Below, piece by piece: positions 43,066 to 51,363 of a stretch of DNA of 64,000 bases. The DNA comes from Neohoeflea coraliihabitans (lineage in GTDB: Bacteria; Pseudomonadota; Alphaproteobacteria; Rhizobiales; Rhizobiaceae), in assembly GCF_019334345.1 (NCBI RefSeq), contig NZ_JAHWQX010000003.1, positions 372,001-436,000 on the forward strand, read 5' to 3'. A program made the translations under genes and the position numbers. Within the stretch, counting starts at the first letter, position 1. Every line of letters starts with the position of its first letter. A model generated the notes under the pieces. The model searched no databases. It saw nothing but the letters and a program-made list of their open reading frames with translations, and had not been told where the DNA came from.

Positions 43066-43159
43066 AAGAGATGTCCATTTGTATTTTCGGTCTTGTCGCT
43101 TATCTTAAGGGCCGAAGCAATTGCCGGCCGACCAGCGCCGCGATTTACGGGAGAGCGCC

Positions 43160-43984
43160 ATGCCGGCCACGCCGCACGCCGATACCGAACGCAGGATCGA
43201 ACCGATCGATCCGATCTGGGACAGCATTCGCAGTGAAGCGAAGGCGGCAGCGGAGAAGGATCCGTTGCTGACCGCTTTTCTGTACACGACGATCCTCAAC
43301 CAGGATTCGCTTGAGGAAGCCGTGGTGCAACGCATTTGCGAGCGGCTTGACCATCCCGACATTCCGGCCAATCTGCTGCGCCAGACCTTTCACGAGATGC
43401 GTCACTCCTTCACAGAATGGGGCAAGATCCTGCGCGTCGATATCCAGGCGGTCTACGATCGGGACCCGGCCTGCACGCGGTTCTTAGAGCCGGTCCTCTA
43501 CTTCAAGGGCTTTCACGCCATTCAGACACACCGGCTGGCGCATTGGCTGTGGAAACAGGGCAGGGTGGATTTCGCGCTGTATCTGCAAAGCCGCGCCTCG
43601 GCGATTTTCCAGACCGACATCAATCCGGCCGCGCCGATGGGCAAGGGAATCTTTCTCGATCATGCGACCGGGCTGGTGGTCGGCATGACGGCGCGCATCG
43701 GCGACAATGTCTCGATCCTGCAGGGCGTCACCCTAGGCGGCACCGGCAAGGCGGAGGGCGATCGGCACCCGAAGATCGGCAATGGTGTGCTGATCGGGGC
43801 CGGCGCCAAGGTTCTGGGGAATATCGAAGTGGGCGATTGCTCGCGCATTGCCGCCGGCTCGGTGGTGCTCAAGCCGGTTCCGGCCTGCAAGACGGTGGCC
43901 GGCGTGCCGGCGCGGGTTGTCGGCGAGGCCGGTTGCCGCGAACCATCGCGCTCGATGGATCAACTTTTGAGCGGCTCATCCTGA
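43160..43984 (+). CDS. cysE: Serine O-acetyltransferase
   Basis: This 274-residue enzyme acetylates serine, the first step of cysteine synthesis. The N-terminal alpha domain (residues 15-135) is followed by left-handed beta-helix hexapeptide repeats. Active-site residues include Asp153 in QTDINPAAPM and His168 in IFLDHATG. In E. coli CysE the first motif is DIHPAA, so Asn155 replaces that His here. The glycine-rich loop VTLGGTGKAEGDRHP is normal. The start is MPATPHAD (43160) after a GGGAGAG site; a 13-codon upstream extension is less likely. Confidence 0.93.
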   Translation: MPATPHADTERRIEPIDPIWDSIRSEAKAAAEKDPLLTAFLYTTILNQDSLEEAVVQRICERLDHPDIPANLLRQTFHEMRHSFTEWGKILRVDIQAVYDRDPACTRFLEPVLYFKGFHAIQTHRLAHWLWKQGRVDFALYLQSRASAIFQTDINPAAPMGKGIFLDHATGLVVGMTARIGDNVSILQGVTLGGTGKAEGDRHPKIGNGVLIGAGAKVLGNIEVGDCSRIAAGSVVLKPVPACKTVAGVPARVVGEAGCREPSRSMDQLLSGSS

Positions 43985-44078
43985 CAGGGGGTTTTCGTTT
44001 CGCGATTTCAGGCTATTTGCTTTCATGGGCCGGGCATGCCACAAGCCCGCACTCAATTCAGACTTTGGAGAGCCGATC

Positions 44079-44282
44079 GTGAAGCCAGAAGAAATCCGCA
44101 AGCTCGAAGCCTATTTCAAGCGCGTTCTCAACCCGCAGCTGGAGGTGCGCGCCCGGCCGCGCAAGGACGATTCGGCCGAGGTCTATCTGGGCGAGGAATT
44201 TCTCGGAATTCTCTACCTGGATGACGAAGACGGCGACCGCTCCTACAATTTCTCGATGGCGATACTCGACGTCGACCTTTGA
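44079..44282 (+). CDS. DUF3126 family protein
   Basis: This 67-residue protein starts at GTG (44079) with GGAG 8 nt upstream. The sequence pattern is typical of DUF3126: KPEEIRKLEAYFKRVLN, then RPRKDDSAEVYLGEEFLG and DDEDGDRSYNFSMAILDVDL. The family is small, cytoplasmic, confined mostly to alphaproteobacteria and of unknown function. It lies 94 nt after cysE, a pairing often seen in rhizobia, and a strong terminator follows. Confidence 0.88.
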   Translation: MKPEEIRKLEAYFKRVLNPQLEVRARPRKDDSAEVYLGEEFLGILYLDDEDGDRSYNFSMAILDVDL

Positions 44283-44330
44283 GGCGCCGCGGCGTCCGAG
44301 AATGGACGTGAAAGAGCCAAGCAGACAGTG

Positions 44331-44362
44331 AAAAAGCCGCTCCTAAACCGGGGCGGCTTTTT
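44331..44362. terminator. Bidirectional rho-independent terminator
   Basis: A perfect 10-bp inverted repeat, AAAAAGCCGC / GCGGCTTTTT with a 12-nt loop, ends the cysE-DUF3126 unit. Because both arms are flanked by A and T runs it can also serve the converging gene at 44435-45181. Confidence 0.9.
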
Positions 44363-44434
44363 GCTGACACCCGCACCGGCCGATCGCGCAGTAACCGAAA
44401 CGGTTGTCGCGCGAGGGGGCGCTGGTTGCGGCCT

Positions 44435-45181
44435 TCAGTTCGACGGCGAGAGAGCGGTCTGCATGCGGTTGCGCAGATCAATCTCGATCTGCCGCCAATG
44501 GGCGAGAAGATTGATCGAGAAGCGATAGGTCATGGTCAGTCCGGTGCCGATGAAGACATCGCGCTGGCAGCCGGTCATGGTGTCGAGCGTCGGCTCGTTG
44601 GGGGCTGCCACCAGGCAGCGCACGACATAGGGCGTGTCGCCGCCAGCCGGATCGACATAGAGCAGTTCATTGCTATAGCCGGTGGTGGCGCGCAGGCGAT
44701 AGGAGACGAGGCCGCCCGGGCCGGCTGCCGCCGGACCCTCGATGAGACGGCTGTAGATCGGCCGGTAGCGGCCCGACATGTCGCGCGACATGGTCGATTG
44801 TGCAAGGGACGCGAACAGCAAACCCCTGTCGCGGCTCGATGGATCGGTCTGATCGAAAATCGGCCGCGTCCGGGGGCTGTAGCCGCGCATGCCCGGCCAG
44901 GCAAAATAGGTATCAACGGCATCGCGCGGTCCATCGCGGCGTTCCGCCTGGAACCGGATGACGTTGGCCGGCAGGGTGATGTCGTTCGCCCCGATCCGGA
45001 TGTGCACCGGATGCGTCTCTGCGGTATGGCCGGCGAGCAGCACCGTCCGGCCGAACATGCGGCCGCCGATGCTGATGGCAAGTGTGAGCAGGCAGAGCAC
45101 CGCCACCCCCGCCGTCAGTTTCCAGACAAAGCGCGGGGACAGCAAAGGGGCTTGATCGTAATCTGCCGTCTGCTCGGTCAT
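44435..45181 (-). CDS. Membrane-anchored protein of unknown function
   Basis: This 248-residue protein has one N-terminal membrane helix (WKLTAGVAVLCLLTLAISIG, about 20-39) followed by a large, probably periplasmic, domain with RFQAERRDGPRDAVDTYFAWP and a Cys pair (in RCLVAA and TGCQRD). The sequence looks like a conserved Rhizobiales membrane protein, but I recognise no named domain or active site. It is a single gene, divergent from the small membrane protein at 45281. Confidence 0.65.
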   Translation of the reverse strand: MTEQTADYDQAPLLSPRFVWKLTAGVAVLCLLTLAISIGGRMFGRTVLLAGHTAETHPVHIRIGANDITLPANVIRFQAERRDGPRDAVDTYFAWPGMRGYSPRTRPIFDQTDPSSRDRGLLFASLAQSTMSRDMSGRYRPIYSRLIEGPAAAGPGGLVSYRLRATTGYSNELLYVDPAGGDTPYVVRCLVAAPNEPTLDTMTGCQRDVFIGTGLTMTYRFSINLLAHWRQIEIDLRNRMQTALSPSN

Positions 45182-45280
45182 GATCGGATCCGCACTGGCG
45201 TTTCAAATTGGCACATTGGCGCGCGGCATGATTCTTGCTGCGTGCCTGTCGTTTCAACACTGATCAAACATGGTTAAGGC

Positions 45281-45613
45281 ATGGTAAATTTGACCGGAAT
45301 ACAGCTTGCGATTGGCGTTTTGGCGGTTGGCGCGACGGTGTCGTGGATAGCATCGCGGCTGGTGCGGATCGGCGGCTGGCAGCCGCCGGCTCACACCGGT
45401 GAGGGGTTCGAGCTTTTCCGGTTCGCTGACCTGCTGATTGCCAGCCTTGCCGGTCCGGAGCTCTTATGCGGCGTGACGGTTGCCGGGGTCCGACGGGGCG
45501 AGTTGCATGCCGGGTGGTGCCTGACGCTCTTTCTGATCGCCGGAGGCTGGGCGATGCTGATCGGCATCATTGCCCTTGAGTTGCTGTCGTATGGTCTGTA
45601 CCCGGGCAGGTGA
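45281..45613 (+). CDS. Small integral membrane protein, unknown function
   Basis: This 110-residue protein has two to three hydrophobic segments: LAIGVLAVGATVSWIASRLV at 9-28, a weaker central one, and LTLFLIAGGWAMLIGIIALELL near the C-terminus. A cytoplasmic or periplasmic loop FELFRFADLLIASLAGPELL lies between. It is probably a conserved rhizobial membrane protein. Function unknown. The gene is preceded by AAGG near the ATG. Confidence 0.6.
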   Translation: MVNLTGIQLAIGVLAVGATVSWIASRLVRIGGWQPPAHTGEGFELFRFADLLIASLAGPELLCGVTVAGVRRGELHAGWCLTLFLIAGGWAMLIGIIALELLSYGLYPGR

Positions 45614-45697
45614 TGCGCACGGGACCGGCGTGAAACCCGGCCGGGCTTGATCGACCTTTCGCCAAGCGGCTATACCCCTGACAACATGGAGGACCCT

Positions 45698-46225
45698 ATG
45701 GCCTTGTACAGCCTGGACGATCATCAGCCGACGCTGCCCGACGGTTTCAGTTTCATCGCCGACAATGCGACGGTTATCGGGCAGGTGCGCGTCGGTGAGG
45801 ATGTGAGCATCTGGTTCAATGTCGTGTTGCGCGGGGACAATGAACCGATCACGCTGGGCGAGCGCACCAATGTGCAGGAAAATGTCGTCATGCACACCGA
45901 TATCGGCTTTCCGCTGACGATCGGGGCCGGATGCACGATCGGCCACAAGGCGATGCTGCACGGCTGCACGCTCGGTGAGAATACGCTGATCGGCATGGGG
46001 GCGACGGTACTGAACGGCGCGCGGATCGGCAATAATTGCCTGATCGGGGCCGGGGCGCTGGTGACCGAAGGCAAGGTGATACCCGACAATTCGCTGGTGC
46101 TGGGGGCGCCGGGCAAGGTGGCACGGACGCTGGATGCGGAGGCGCAGGAGGAATTGCGTCATGCTGCCGCCCATTATGTCGCCAATGCACGGCGATTCGC
46201 AGCGGGACTGCGGCGGCTGGACTGA
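45698..46225 (+). CDS. Gamma-class carbonic anhydrase-like hexapeptide protein
   Basis: This 175-residue left-handed beta-helix protein has the gamma-carbonic-anhydrase pattern: [34 protein letters not shown] and [10 protein letters not shown], with three His (in MHTD, IGHK and LHGC) as metal ligands. It probably binds Zn or Fe, and either hydrates CO2 or acts as a YrdA/PaaY-type protein. The start is MALYSLDD (45698) because GGAGG lies 6 nt upstream; an earlier ATG at 45686 overlaps that site. Confidence 0.88.
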   Translation: MALYSLDDHQPTLPDGFSFIADNATVIGQVRVGEDVSIWFNVVLRGDNEPITLGERTNVQENVVMHTDIGFPLTIGAGCTIGHKAMLHGCTLGENTLIGMGATVLNGARIGNNCLIGAGALVTEGKVIPDNSLVLGAPGKVARTLDAEAQEELRHAAAHYVANARRFAAGLRRLD

Positions 46226-46242
46226 AGCTTTTCAAAAACCGT

Positions 46243-46276
46243 AAGAGCCGACCCCTGGGGACTGGGGCCGGCTCTT
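46243..46276 (+). terminator. Hairpin after the carbonic anhydrase gene
   Basis: An 8-bp perfect stem AAGAGCCG / CGGCTCTT with possible extra pairing of CCCC and GGGG inside lies 18 nt after the stop. There is no clear T run, so intrinsic termination is uncertain. The stretch 46277-46420 holds no gene. Confidence 0.5.
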
Positions 46277-46420
46277 GCCTGGAAAGTTGGGGAAGTCCGT
46301 GCGTTCCAGGCTCGGTTTATCCGAACTGTGTGAGCAGGTCCGGATCTCGGTGGCCTGCCGTTTCCGGCGGCAGGCAGGTTGGTGGCGGAACCGCTGGGCT
46401 GCGGCCGCAGTGCTGACGTA

Positions 46421-47035
46421 TTACCGGATGGCGGCCACGGAATTGGCAGTGCCCGGCCCCAGCTTGGTCCAGTGTCCGGCATGCGCCGGTGACTGGCGCT
46501 TGACGAAGGTGTAGCCGGTCTCCGACCACAGGCGCACGTCGCTGCGCATGTTGTCGAGAATGTAGTCGCCGTAATCGGTGCGCACGGTGAGAACGGCGTG
46601 GCCGTCACCATTGGGCTGCAGGACCACGGTAATCAGCAGATTGGACGGCGAGAAACCGCGCTCGATCAGGCGCTTGCGCTTGAGCAGCACATAATCCTCG
46701 CAATCGCCGACCGCATCCGGATAGATCCACAGTTCGGCAACACCATAAATGCGTTCATCGGTATCGGGTGCGACCTGCTGATTGACGCTGGCATTGACCG
46801 TCAGCATGTGCTGCCAGGCGGCGCGGGTCAGTTGCATCGGGCCGGCATCGCGGCCAAGCGCACGGCATTCTCCGGGATTGCTGCGGCAAAATTCGTAGTG
46901 ACCGACCGGCGGGCTGGTGCGTCCGGTGGACACCAGATTGACCGGCGCGGCACTGACTGTCGTGGTGATGGCGCACAAGGCGATCAGCGCGAGGCCGGCG
47001 CGTATAAGGTGTCTGGCACAGAATGTCGGCGTCAT
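46421..47035 (-). CDS. Bacterial transglutaminase-like cysteine peptidase (BTLCP)
   Basis: This 204-residue exported protein has a signal peptide (LIRAGLALIALCAITTTVSA, cleavage near residue 30). It has a papain-like/transglutaminase-like triad: Cys112 in VGDCEDYVLLKRKRL, His146 in GDGHAVLTV and Asp161 in YILDN. This family is widespread in rhizobia, and in other bacteria the relative LapG cleaves adhesins. No adhesin or type I secretion gene is nearby. The 5' leader contains a hairpin that covers the ribosome site. Confidence 0.88.
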   Translation of the reverse strand: MTPTFCARHLIRAGLALIALCAITTTVSAAPVNLVSTGRTSPPVGHYEFCRSNPGECRALGRDAGPMQLTRAAWQHMLTVNASVNQQVAPDTDERIYGVAELWIYPDAVGDCEDYVLLKRKRLIERGFSPSNLLITVVLQPNGDGHAVLTVRTDYGDYILDNMRSDVRLWSETGYTFVKRQSPAHAGHWTKLGPGTANSVAAIR

Positions 47036-47037
47036 TT

Positions 47038-47065
47038 CAGTTCTCCCCGTTTCTGAGGGGAACTG
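47038..47065 (-). promoter_or_regulatory. 5'-leader hairpin covering the ribosome site of the peptidase gene
   Basis: On the mRNA, CAGTT and CCCC pair with GGGG and AACTG across a TCAGAAAC loop with a 2-nt bulge. The Shine-Dalgarno sequence GGGGAG lies in the 3' arm, which ends 2 nt before the ATG. Translation is probably restrained until the hairpin opens. Confidence 0.5.
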
Positions 47066-47615
47066 TCACATGAAGCTTTTTAGATCAGGTCGATTTGCGA
47101 AGTAGCTTTAAAGTAAAACACGCAGCGAAATCTCAGAAAAAAAGCACTAAATACGATTAGAACAAGTATAAAAATGTCGGCTTTGCATTCATATTCCGGT
47201 AGGGGTTTTCGCGCTTTTGGCGGTTTTTGCGGCGAAACCGGCGGTTTCAGCGCTGTTTTGGACGCCGGCAGTGGTTTCGGATCGCAGCACAGGGCGTCGT
47301 ATTGCGTCGCGCCGAAGCGCAGGCTGTTGCGAAACTGATCACAAGGTGCGTGGACGGGTTGTTTTTGGAAAGGTTCGGCTAACCCTGTTTGCAGCTGCGG
47401 GGCCAAGCTCGCGGTGCTCCTTGGCAGCGCTGAAGATCAGCACCCGTTCGCGAACGCCGATATTTCTCACGCGCGCGGTAACAGGAAAGCTGCAGAGCGG
47501 GTGAAGGCGCGCGTTGCTTCCGCTGGCGCTGGAAGCTTCAGCCGTCCTCGGCATGAGGCGTGATTGGGTAAGAGCGGTGTGGGTGTTGCGCTGGCGACGG
47601 CCGGGATGGCGGCGG
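47066..47615. other. Gene-free intergenic region, partly AT-rich
   Basis: This 550-nt gap lies between the peptidase gene and the pilZ gene stop. The part at about 47085-47190 is clearly AT-rich against the GC-rich surroundings and includes TATAAA at 47167-47172, so it probably holds promoter elements. A small hairpin GAAACC-GGC-GGTTTC lies at 47234-47248. The remainder has only random short frames. I see no convincing gene, RNA or repeat. Confidence 0.5.
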
Positions 47616-48227
47616 TCAGACGAATTGGCGCACCTGTTCGGGGGTGTAGACCCGGAGAAACTCCATGGCGATGCCCTCCTGGAAGTGCCGCACGACGCGG
47701 CCGCGCATCTGGCCGAGGGTGACCATGGTTCCGGTTGCCGGTCGCACGTCGATTTCCACGGCGGCGCCGGACATCGAAAGGTCGATGATGCGGCAGGGAT
47801 AGCGGCGGCCATCGTCGAGGTGGATTTCGGAGGCGGCGCGGTCGGGGGAGAGGCGTTCGTGACGCCGGTCCTCGGGCAGGCCGAGCTCATGCTTGTTGGC
47901 CAGCCAGGTGAGCTGGGCGGCCAGTTTGTCGCGTTTGCGCTCAGTGGCCATCAAGGCCAATGTGAAGCGCGCTTCGCCCGATTCCGAGACGCGGCCTTCG
48001 ATGCGGCCGATATGGTCGACATAGGCGACGATGCGCTCTCCGACCTCGGCGAGGGACTCGCAGGATATGACCGCGTCGCCCGGCGACATCAGTTCAATAA
48101 TGCATTCGTGTTCGGAATGATCGGCGCGCATGAGGCGGGCGTGGAGATGGACGCCGACGCGGTTGTACTGCCCGGGATTTGGTAGAGCCGGGCTGTCGCG
48201 AAGTTTTCGGGCCGCTGTATTCAGCAT
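47616..48227 (-). CDS. PilZ-domain protein
   Basis: This 203-residue protein has a C-terminal PilZ domain with the cyclic-di-GMP-binding motifs RRHER (121-125) and DLSMSGAAVE (149-158). A degenerate first PilZ-like half (residues 22-95) has IELMSPGDAVI but lacks RxxxR. Binding of c-di-GMP to the second domain is likely. The start is MLNTAARK (48227); a 21-codon extension is possible. No flagellar or cellulose gene is adjacent, so the process controlled cannot be read. Confidence 0.85.
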   Translation of the reverse strand: MLNTAARKLRDSPALPNPGQYNRVGVHLHARLMRADHSEHECIIELMSPGDAVISCESLAEVGERIVAYVDHIGRIEGRVSESGEARFTLALMATERKRDKLAAQLTWLANKHELGLPEDRRHERLSPDRAASEIHLDDGRRYPCRIIDLSMSGAAVEIDVRPATGTMVTLGQMRGRVVRHFQEGIAMEFLRVYTPEQVRQFV

Positions 48228-48378
48228 CGGTGTTGTCTCGTTCTTCGTCCGCCATTCGATACGTGAAAGATAGGTATCGCGACTTAACAAGTCGTTAGAA
48301 TATTGCAGAAAGCTTGATCGAGATTTCTTGCCGGCGGAGGGGTGAACCTGCCTAAGGGATGGGAGTCTGCGGAAGAGG

Positions 48379-48957
48379 CTATTTCCGACCGACGGCCAGT
48401 TTTTCCCTGACTGCCGGGTCAGCGTCGAGGAAAGCTGCTTCGGGAGATGCGCCGACAGCGTCGAAATAGCGGCTCATGAAGTTCCGGAACGAAGCCACGA
48501 GTGCGATGTCAGCGATATTGAGGTCGCTGAATCCCACTGCTCGAAGCTTGTCGATGTCCTGCTCGGAGATTTTTGACGAGTTTCGGGTTATCTTCTCGGC
48601 ATACTCAAGCATCGCGACCCGTCGCTCGCTCAATCCGGCATTCCGGTAATCCTGATGAACGGCGAGCGCGGTTTCACGATCGAGCATCTCCGAAAGTATC
48701 TTGAAATATACGTGCGAACAGTAACTGGAGGGAACATGACGCGCCGCAACGAAGGTAATAAGCCGGAAATCAACGAGGTCCAGGGAGAAACCATCCCTGA
48801 TCTGGTGCAAGAGAGCCTCGACCGGGACGATGATGTCGGGTCGGGCTGACCAACACTGGGTCGCTTCCATGACACGTCCCATCGATGCAACTTCCGCATC
48901 GTAGAGTTTCGCGATATCTCCGGTAGCCTCGTTTGGTTCGATTGTCTTGATATACAT
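48379..48957 (-). CDS. Carboxymuconolactone decarboxylase/AhpD-like protein
   Basis: This 192-residue all-helical protein resembles peroxidase-related AhpD-fold enzymes: FRLITFVAARHVPSSYCSH and a long C-terminal helical part. AhpD-type activity needs CxxC; here the segment is S-S-Y-C, so only one Cys remains and thiol-peroxidase activity is doubtful. The codon use appears less GC-rich than that of most neighbours, which could reflect transfer. There is no linked peroxiredoxin. Confidence 0.7.
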   Translation of the reverse strand: MYIKTIEPNEATGDIAKLYDAEVASMGRVMEATQCWSARPDIIVPVEALLHQIRDGFSLDLVDFRLITFVAARHVPSSYCSHVYFKILSEMLDRETALAVHQDYRNAGLSERRVAMLEYAEKITRNSSKISEQDIDKLRAVGFSDLNIADIALVASFRNFMSRYFDAVGASPEAAFLDADPAVREKLAVGRK

Positions 48958-49196
48958 GCCCAGCTCCCGGGAACCGCGTTCGGAAGAAGCGTACTACCAA
49001 GCTCTGCTTTCTGACAATCCTGAAAGCGCTCGTCAACTTGTTCGATAGGCACCCGATTCGGCCCGAGCAGGTCCTTTATGAAATAGCCACATCGCCGCAT
49101 GATGCCACACCATGGGGACATTCGATTCCTTTGACGGCATCGTCAGAATGGGCGCGGAGCTGTCATGCGGCATCCTGAGATTAATGGGTCCTGTCC

Positions 49197-49835
49197 CTAG
49201 TCCTTGCGGCCGCCCTCGATCAGAAACAGGCGCGCGGAATGGCGCTTGTTGGCCTGTGTCGGCGCGAAGGCCGGCGTGTGGGGTGAAGCGGGAAGGGCGA
49301 CCTCGGGCCTGTTTTCGAGAAACTGGTGGGTCTTTTCGGGATCGAGAAAGCGCATGCCGGTGGTGGCAAAACCGGCCAGCACATCATGGCCGATCCAGTA
49401 GGGCGGGGAAAAGACCGAGATGCATCCGAGCAGCCGCTCGCTGCGCCCGTCGAGCCCGCCAAGCGGCAGGATCACGGCCTCGGCCTTGAGAACCCGGGCG
49501 TCCTCCGACAAGCCGTCAAGCGCGAGAACAACCGGGGTGCCGTTGCCGGCGGCGTCAAGGATGCTGGTGATGTTGCGCTGGTTCTCGCTCAGCCACAGCC
49601 CCGACACGGCGGTGCCCTTCAGCTCACCGCCGGCAAGGGTGCAGATGGCGGTGCCCGCCAGGCGAAAGGTATAGCGCGGCCGGCCCGGTTGCGCGGTGCT
49701 GCGCTCGCCGATGAAGACGTGCGGCAGCAGCCGTGCGATATCGCCGGGCTCGATTTCCGAGCGCAGAGGATAGGGCCGGTTGCCGCGACGGCGGTTCCAA
49801 TAAGTTAACAGGGCGAGCGAGTTGGCGTGTCGCAT
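49197..49835 (-). CDS. PAS_5 domain protein
   Basis: This 212-residue protein fits the alphaproteobacterial PAS_5 family: N-terminal LLTYWNRRRGNRPYPLRSEIEP, then DIARLLPHVFI, YTFRLAGTAICTLAGGEL and a C-terminal VILPLGG. These proteins have a PAS-like sensor fold without an output domain and are common in rhizobia. The start is MRHANSLA (49835), with AAAGG upstream; a 28-codon extension is less likely. Function is unknown. The 239 nt between this gene and the AhpD-like gene hold nothing recognisable. Confidence 0.82.
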   Translation of the reverse strand: MRHANSLALLTYWNRRRGNRPYPLRSEIEPGDIARLLPHVFIGERSTAQPGRPRYTFRLAGTAICTLAGGELKGTAVSGLWLSENQRNITSILDAAGNGTPVVLALDGLSEDARVLKAEAVILPLGGLDGRSERLLGCISVFSPPYWIGHDVLAGFATTGMRFLDPEKTHQFLENRPEVALPASPHTPAFAPTQANKRHSARLFLIEGGRKD

Positions 49836-50338
49836 TGGGACCTTTCGAGAAGCGCCTGTGCCGCCATGGCACAGATCGGGATCGATTTCGTGTTTCTCAC
49901 CCTTCCATGCGAAGACCATGCCGCGCTGCCTCCGTTAAGGTTAACGGACCCCTTTCATTGCAAGACGAAGGGGCCGGTGGCATGGTCCGGCTCAGGTTTC
50001 GCGGGGTCGAGCAGCCGGGACGGGCAGCCGGGTTGGGGCGCGCTTCGCAAAGGTGGAACCTTCAGCACAATGTTTCGACGGGAGTGTCCGTCATGTGGCC
50101 GTTCGCAGATTGCGAGCGGCTTTTTTTTCCGATCGCCTTGCGGTCGCCAGGCAAAACGGGCACTTCGCATCTGTGCCCCTTACGCCATGGCGAGCTTCGC
50201 CGCGCGGCCAGACGAAAGACCACGATGATACCCACCCGATTTCAGAGCGCAGAGAGCCCTAGATACCCTTTAGAGATAGGTGCAGACGCACGCTTGCCCG
50301 CCACTGCGCGCGGCGGCGCTTCATGGCGCCGGATCTCG
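49836..50338. other. Divergent intergenic region with orphan palindrome, hairpins and terminator
   Basis: This 503-nt stretch between the PAS_5 and rhomboid genes contains, in order, a perfect palindrome CCGTTAA-GG-TTAACGG (49932-49947), a hairpin CCCCTT / AAGGGG (49949-49973), a strong terminator (separate entry) and a further hairpin GGGCAC / GTGCCC (50158-50178). No plus-strand gene precedes the terminator. The region is a candidate for a small RNA or a regulated leader. Confidence 0.5.
50098..50128 (+). terminator. Orphan rho-independent terminator
   Basis: A 10-bp stem GCCGTTCGCA / TGCGAGCGGC (one G-T wobble) with a 3-nt GAT loop is followed by eight T at 50121-50128. It is an excellent intrinsic terminator on the plus strand, but no plus-strand coding gene lies upstream of it. 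Confidence 0.85.
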
Positions 50339-51172
50339 ATGCAAAGGGGTAACGGTTCCGGCGCCGCGGACGGTGAGCGAGATGAGCTGCGGCCCGGCGG
50401 ACCGGACGGGCCTGATGGGCCGACAGGACCTTCCGGTTCGGGTGGACCGAACTGGCCGGGCGGGCCGGGGGCTCCGGATGGCGGTGGCGGTCGGCAGCCG
50501 ATGTTCAATCTTCCGACGGCCGTCGTTGTCGTCATCGCCGTGATGGTGGCGATTGAAGCGCTGCAGGCGTTCGTCTTCAGCCCGGCCATGCTGCGGGAGG
50601 TTCTCTTCCAATTCGCGTTCATTCCGGCCCGCTACTCGGCGCAAGGCACGGCGGTGGACGGTGCCTGGCTGTGGAGCCCGATCAGCTATTCCCTCCTGCA
50701 TGGCGGCTGGATGCATCTGCTGTTGAACACTTTCTGGCTGGCCGCCTTCGGCGCGGTGGTGGCGCGGCGCATCGGCGCGCTGCGCTTCAGCCTCTTCTGG
50801 GTGCTATCGGCGCTGGCGTCAGCCGGTCTCTTCGGCCTGATGCACTGGGGCGAGGTGACGGTGATGGTCGGCGCATCCGGCGTGGTGTCGGGTCTGATGG
50901 GCGCGGCGGCGCGCTTTGCTTTCCAGGGACGGGGCGGGCTGATCCCGGCGGGGAGCGAGGGCTTGCCGCTCTTGTCGGTGCGTGACGCATTGTCGAACCG
51001 CTCGGTAATCACCTTTCTGGCGGTCTGGTTCGGCATCAATTTTCTCACCGCATTCGGCGTGGCCCCGGGCAGTGATGGCGCCACGGCGATCGCCTGGGAA
51101 GCGCATGTCGGCGGCTTTCTGTTCGGCTTTCTGGCGTTTGCGCTGTTTGATCCGGTGGCGAAGCCCCGCTGA
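50339..51172 (+). CDS. Rhomboid-family intramembrane serine protease
   Basis: This 277-residue protein (315 if started at ATG 50225) has the rhomboid core: the WSPISYSLLHGGWMHLLLNTFWL helix pair, the nucleophile Ser180 in GASGVVSGLMG and the catalytic His256 in EAHVGGFLFG. It would cleave membrane proteins within the bilayer. The cytoplasmic N-terminus carries a collagen-like run of G-x-y triplets (GPDGPDGPTGPSG, residues 21-33, then Gly/Pro-rich to about 51). The start codon is uncertain. Confidence 0.87.
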   Translation: MQRGNGSGAADGERDELRPGGPDGPDGPTGPSGSGGPNWPGGPGAPDGGGGRQPMFNLPTAVVVVIAVMVAIEALQAFVFSPAMLREVLFQFAFIPARYSAQGTAVDGAWLWSPISYSLLHGGWMHLLLNTFWLAAFGAVVARRIGALRFSLFWVLSALASAGLFGLMHWGEVTVMVGASGVVSGLMGAAARFAFQGRGGLIPAGSEGLPLLSVRDALSNRSVITFLAVWFGINFLTAFGVAPGSDGATAIAWEAHVGGFLFGFLAFALFDPVAKPR

Positions 51173-51363
51173 GCGCCCGAGCCGCGCGCGGCGGAGGATA
51201 GTCGCGTCCGGTTGCATTGGCCGCAGCCTACACCTTACCTGTGGCCATGCTGCTGTAACGTCTTGTCAGGCCCGCCAATCTGGCGCACGATGACCGCGAA
51301 CGTGTCTTCGCGAAGGGCCGCACGGCTTTTCCCGCACCAGACTGGAACTGAGGAGGAAACGGC

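Noticed and set aside
47080-47406. A 108-codon minus-strand frame with one hydrophobic stretch in the AT-rich gap.
   Set aside because: No ribosome site, Lys/Pro-rich random-looking content and a start inside a region without coding bias.
49932-49947. CtrA-binding site in the TTAA-containing palindrome.
   Set aside because: The CtrA motif needs TTAA-N7-TTAA; here the two TTAA are separated by only two bases.
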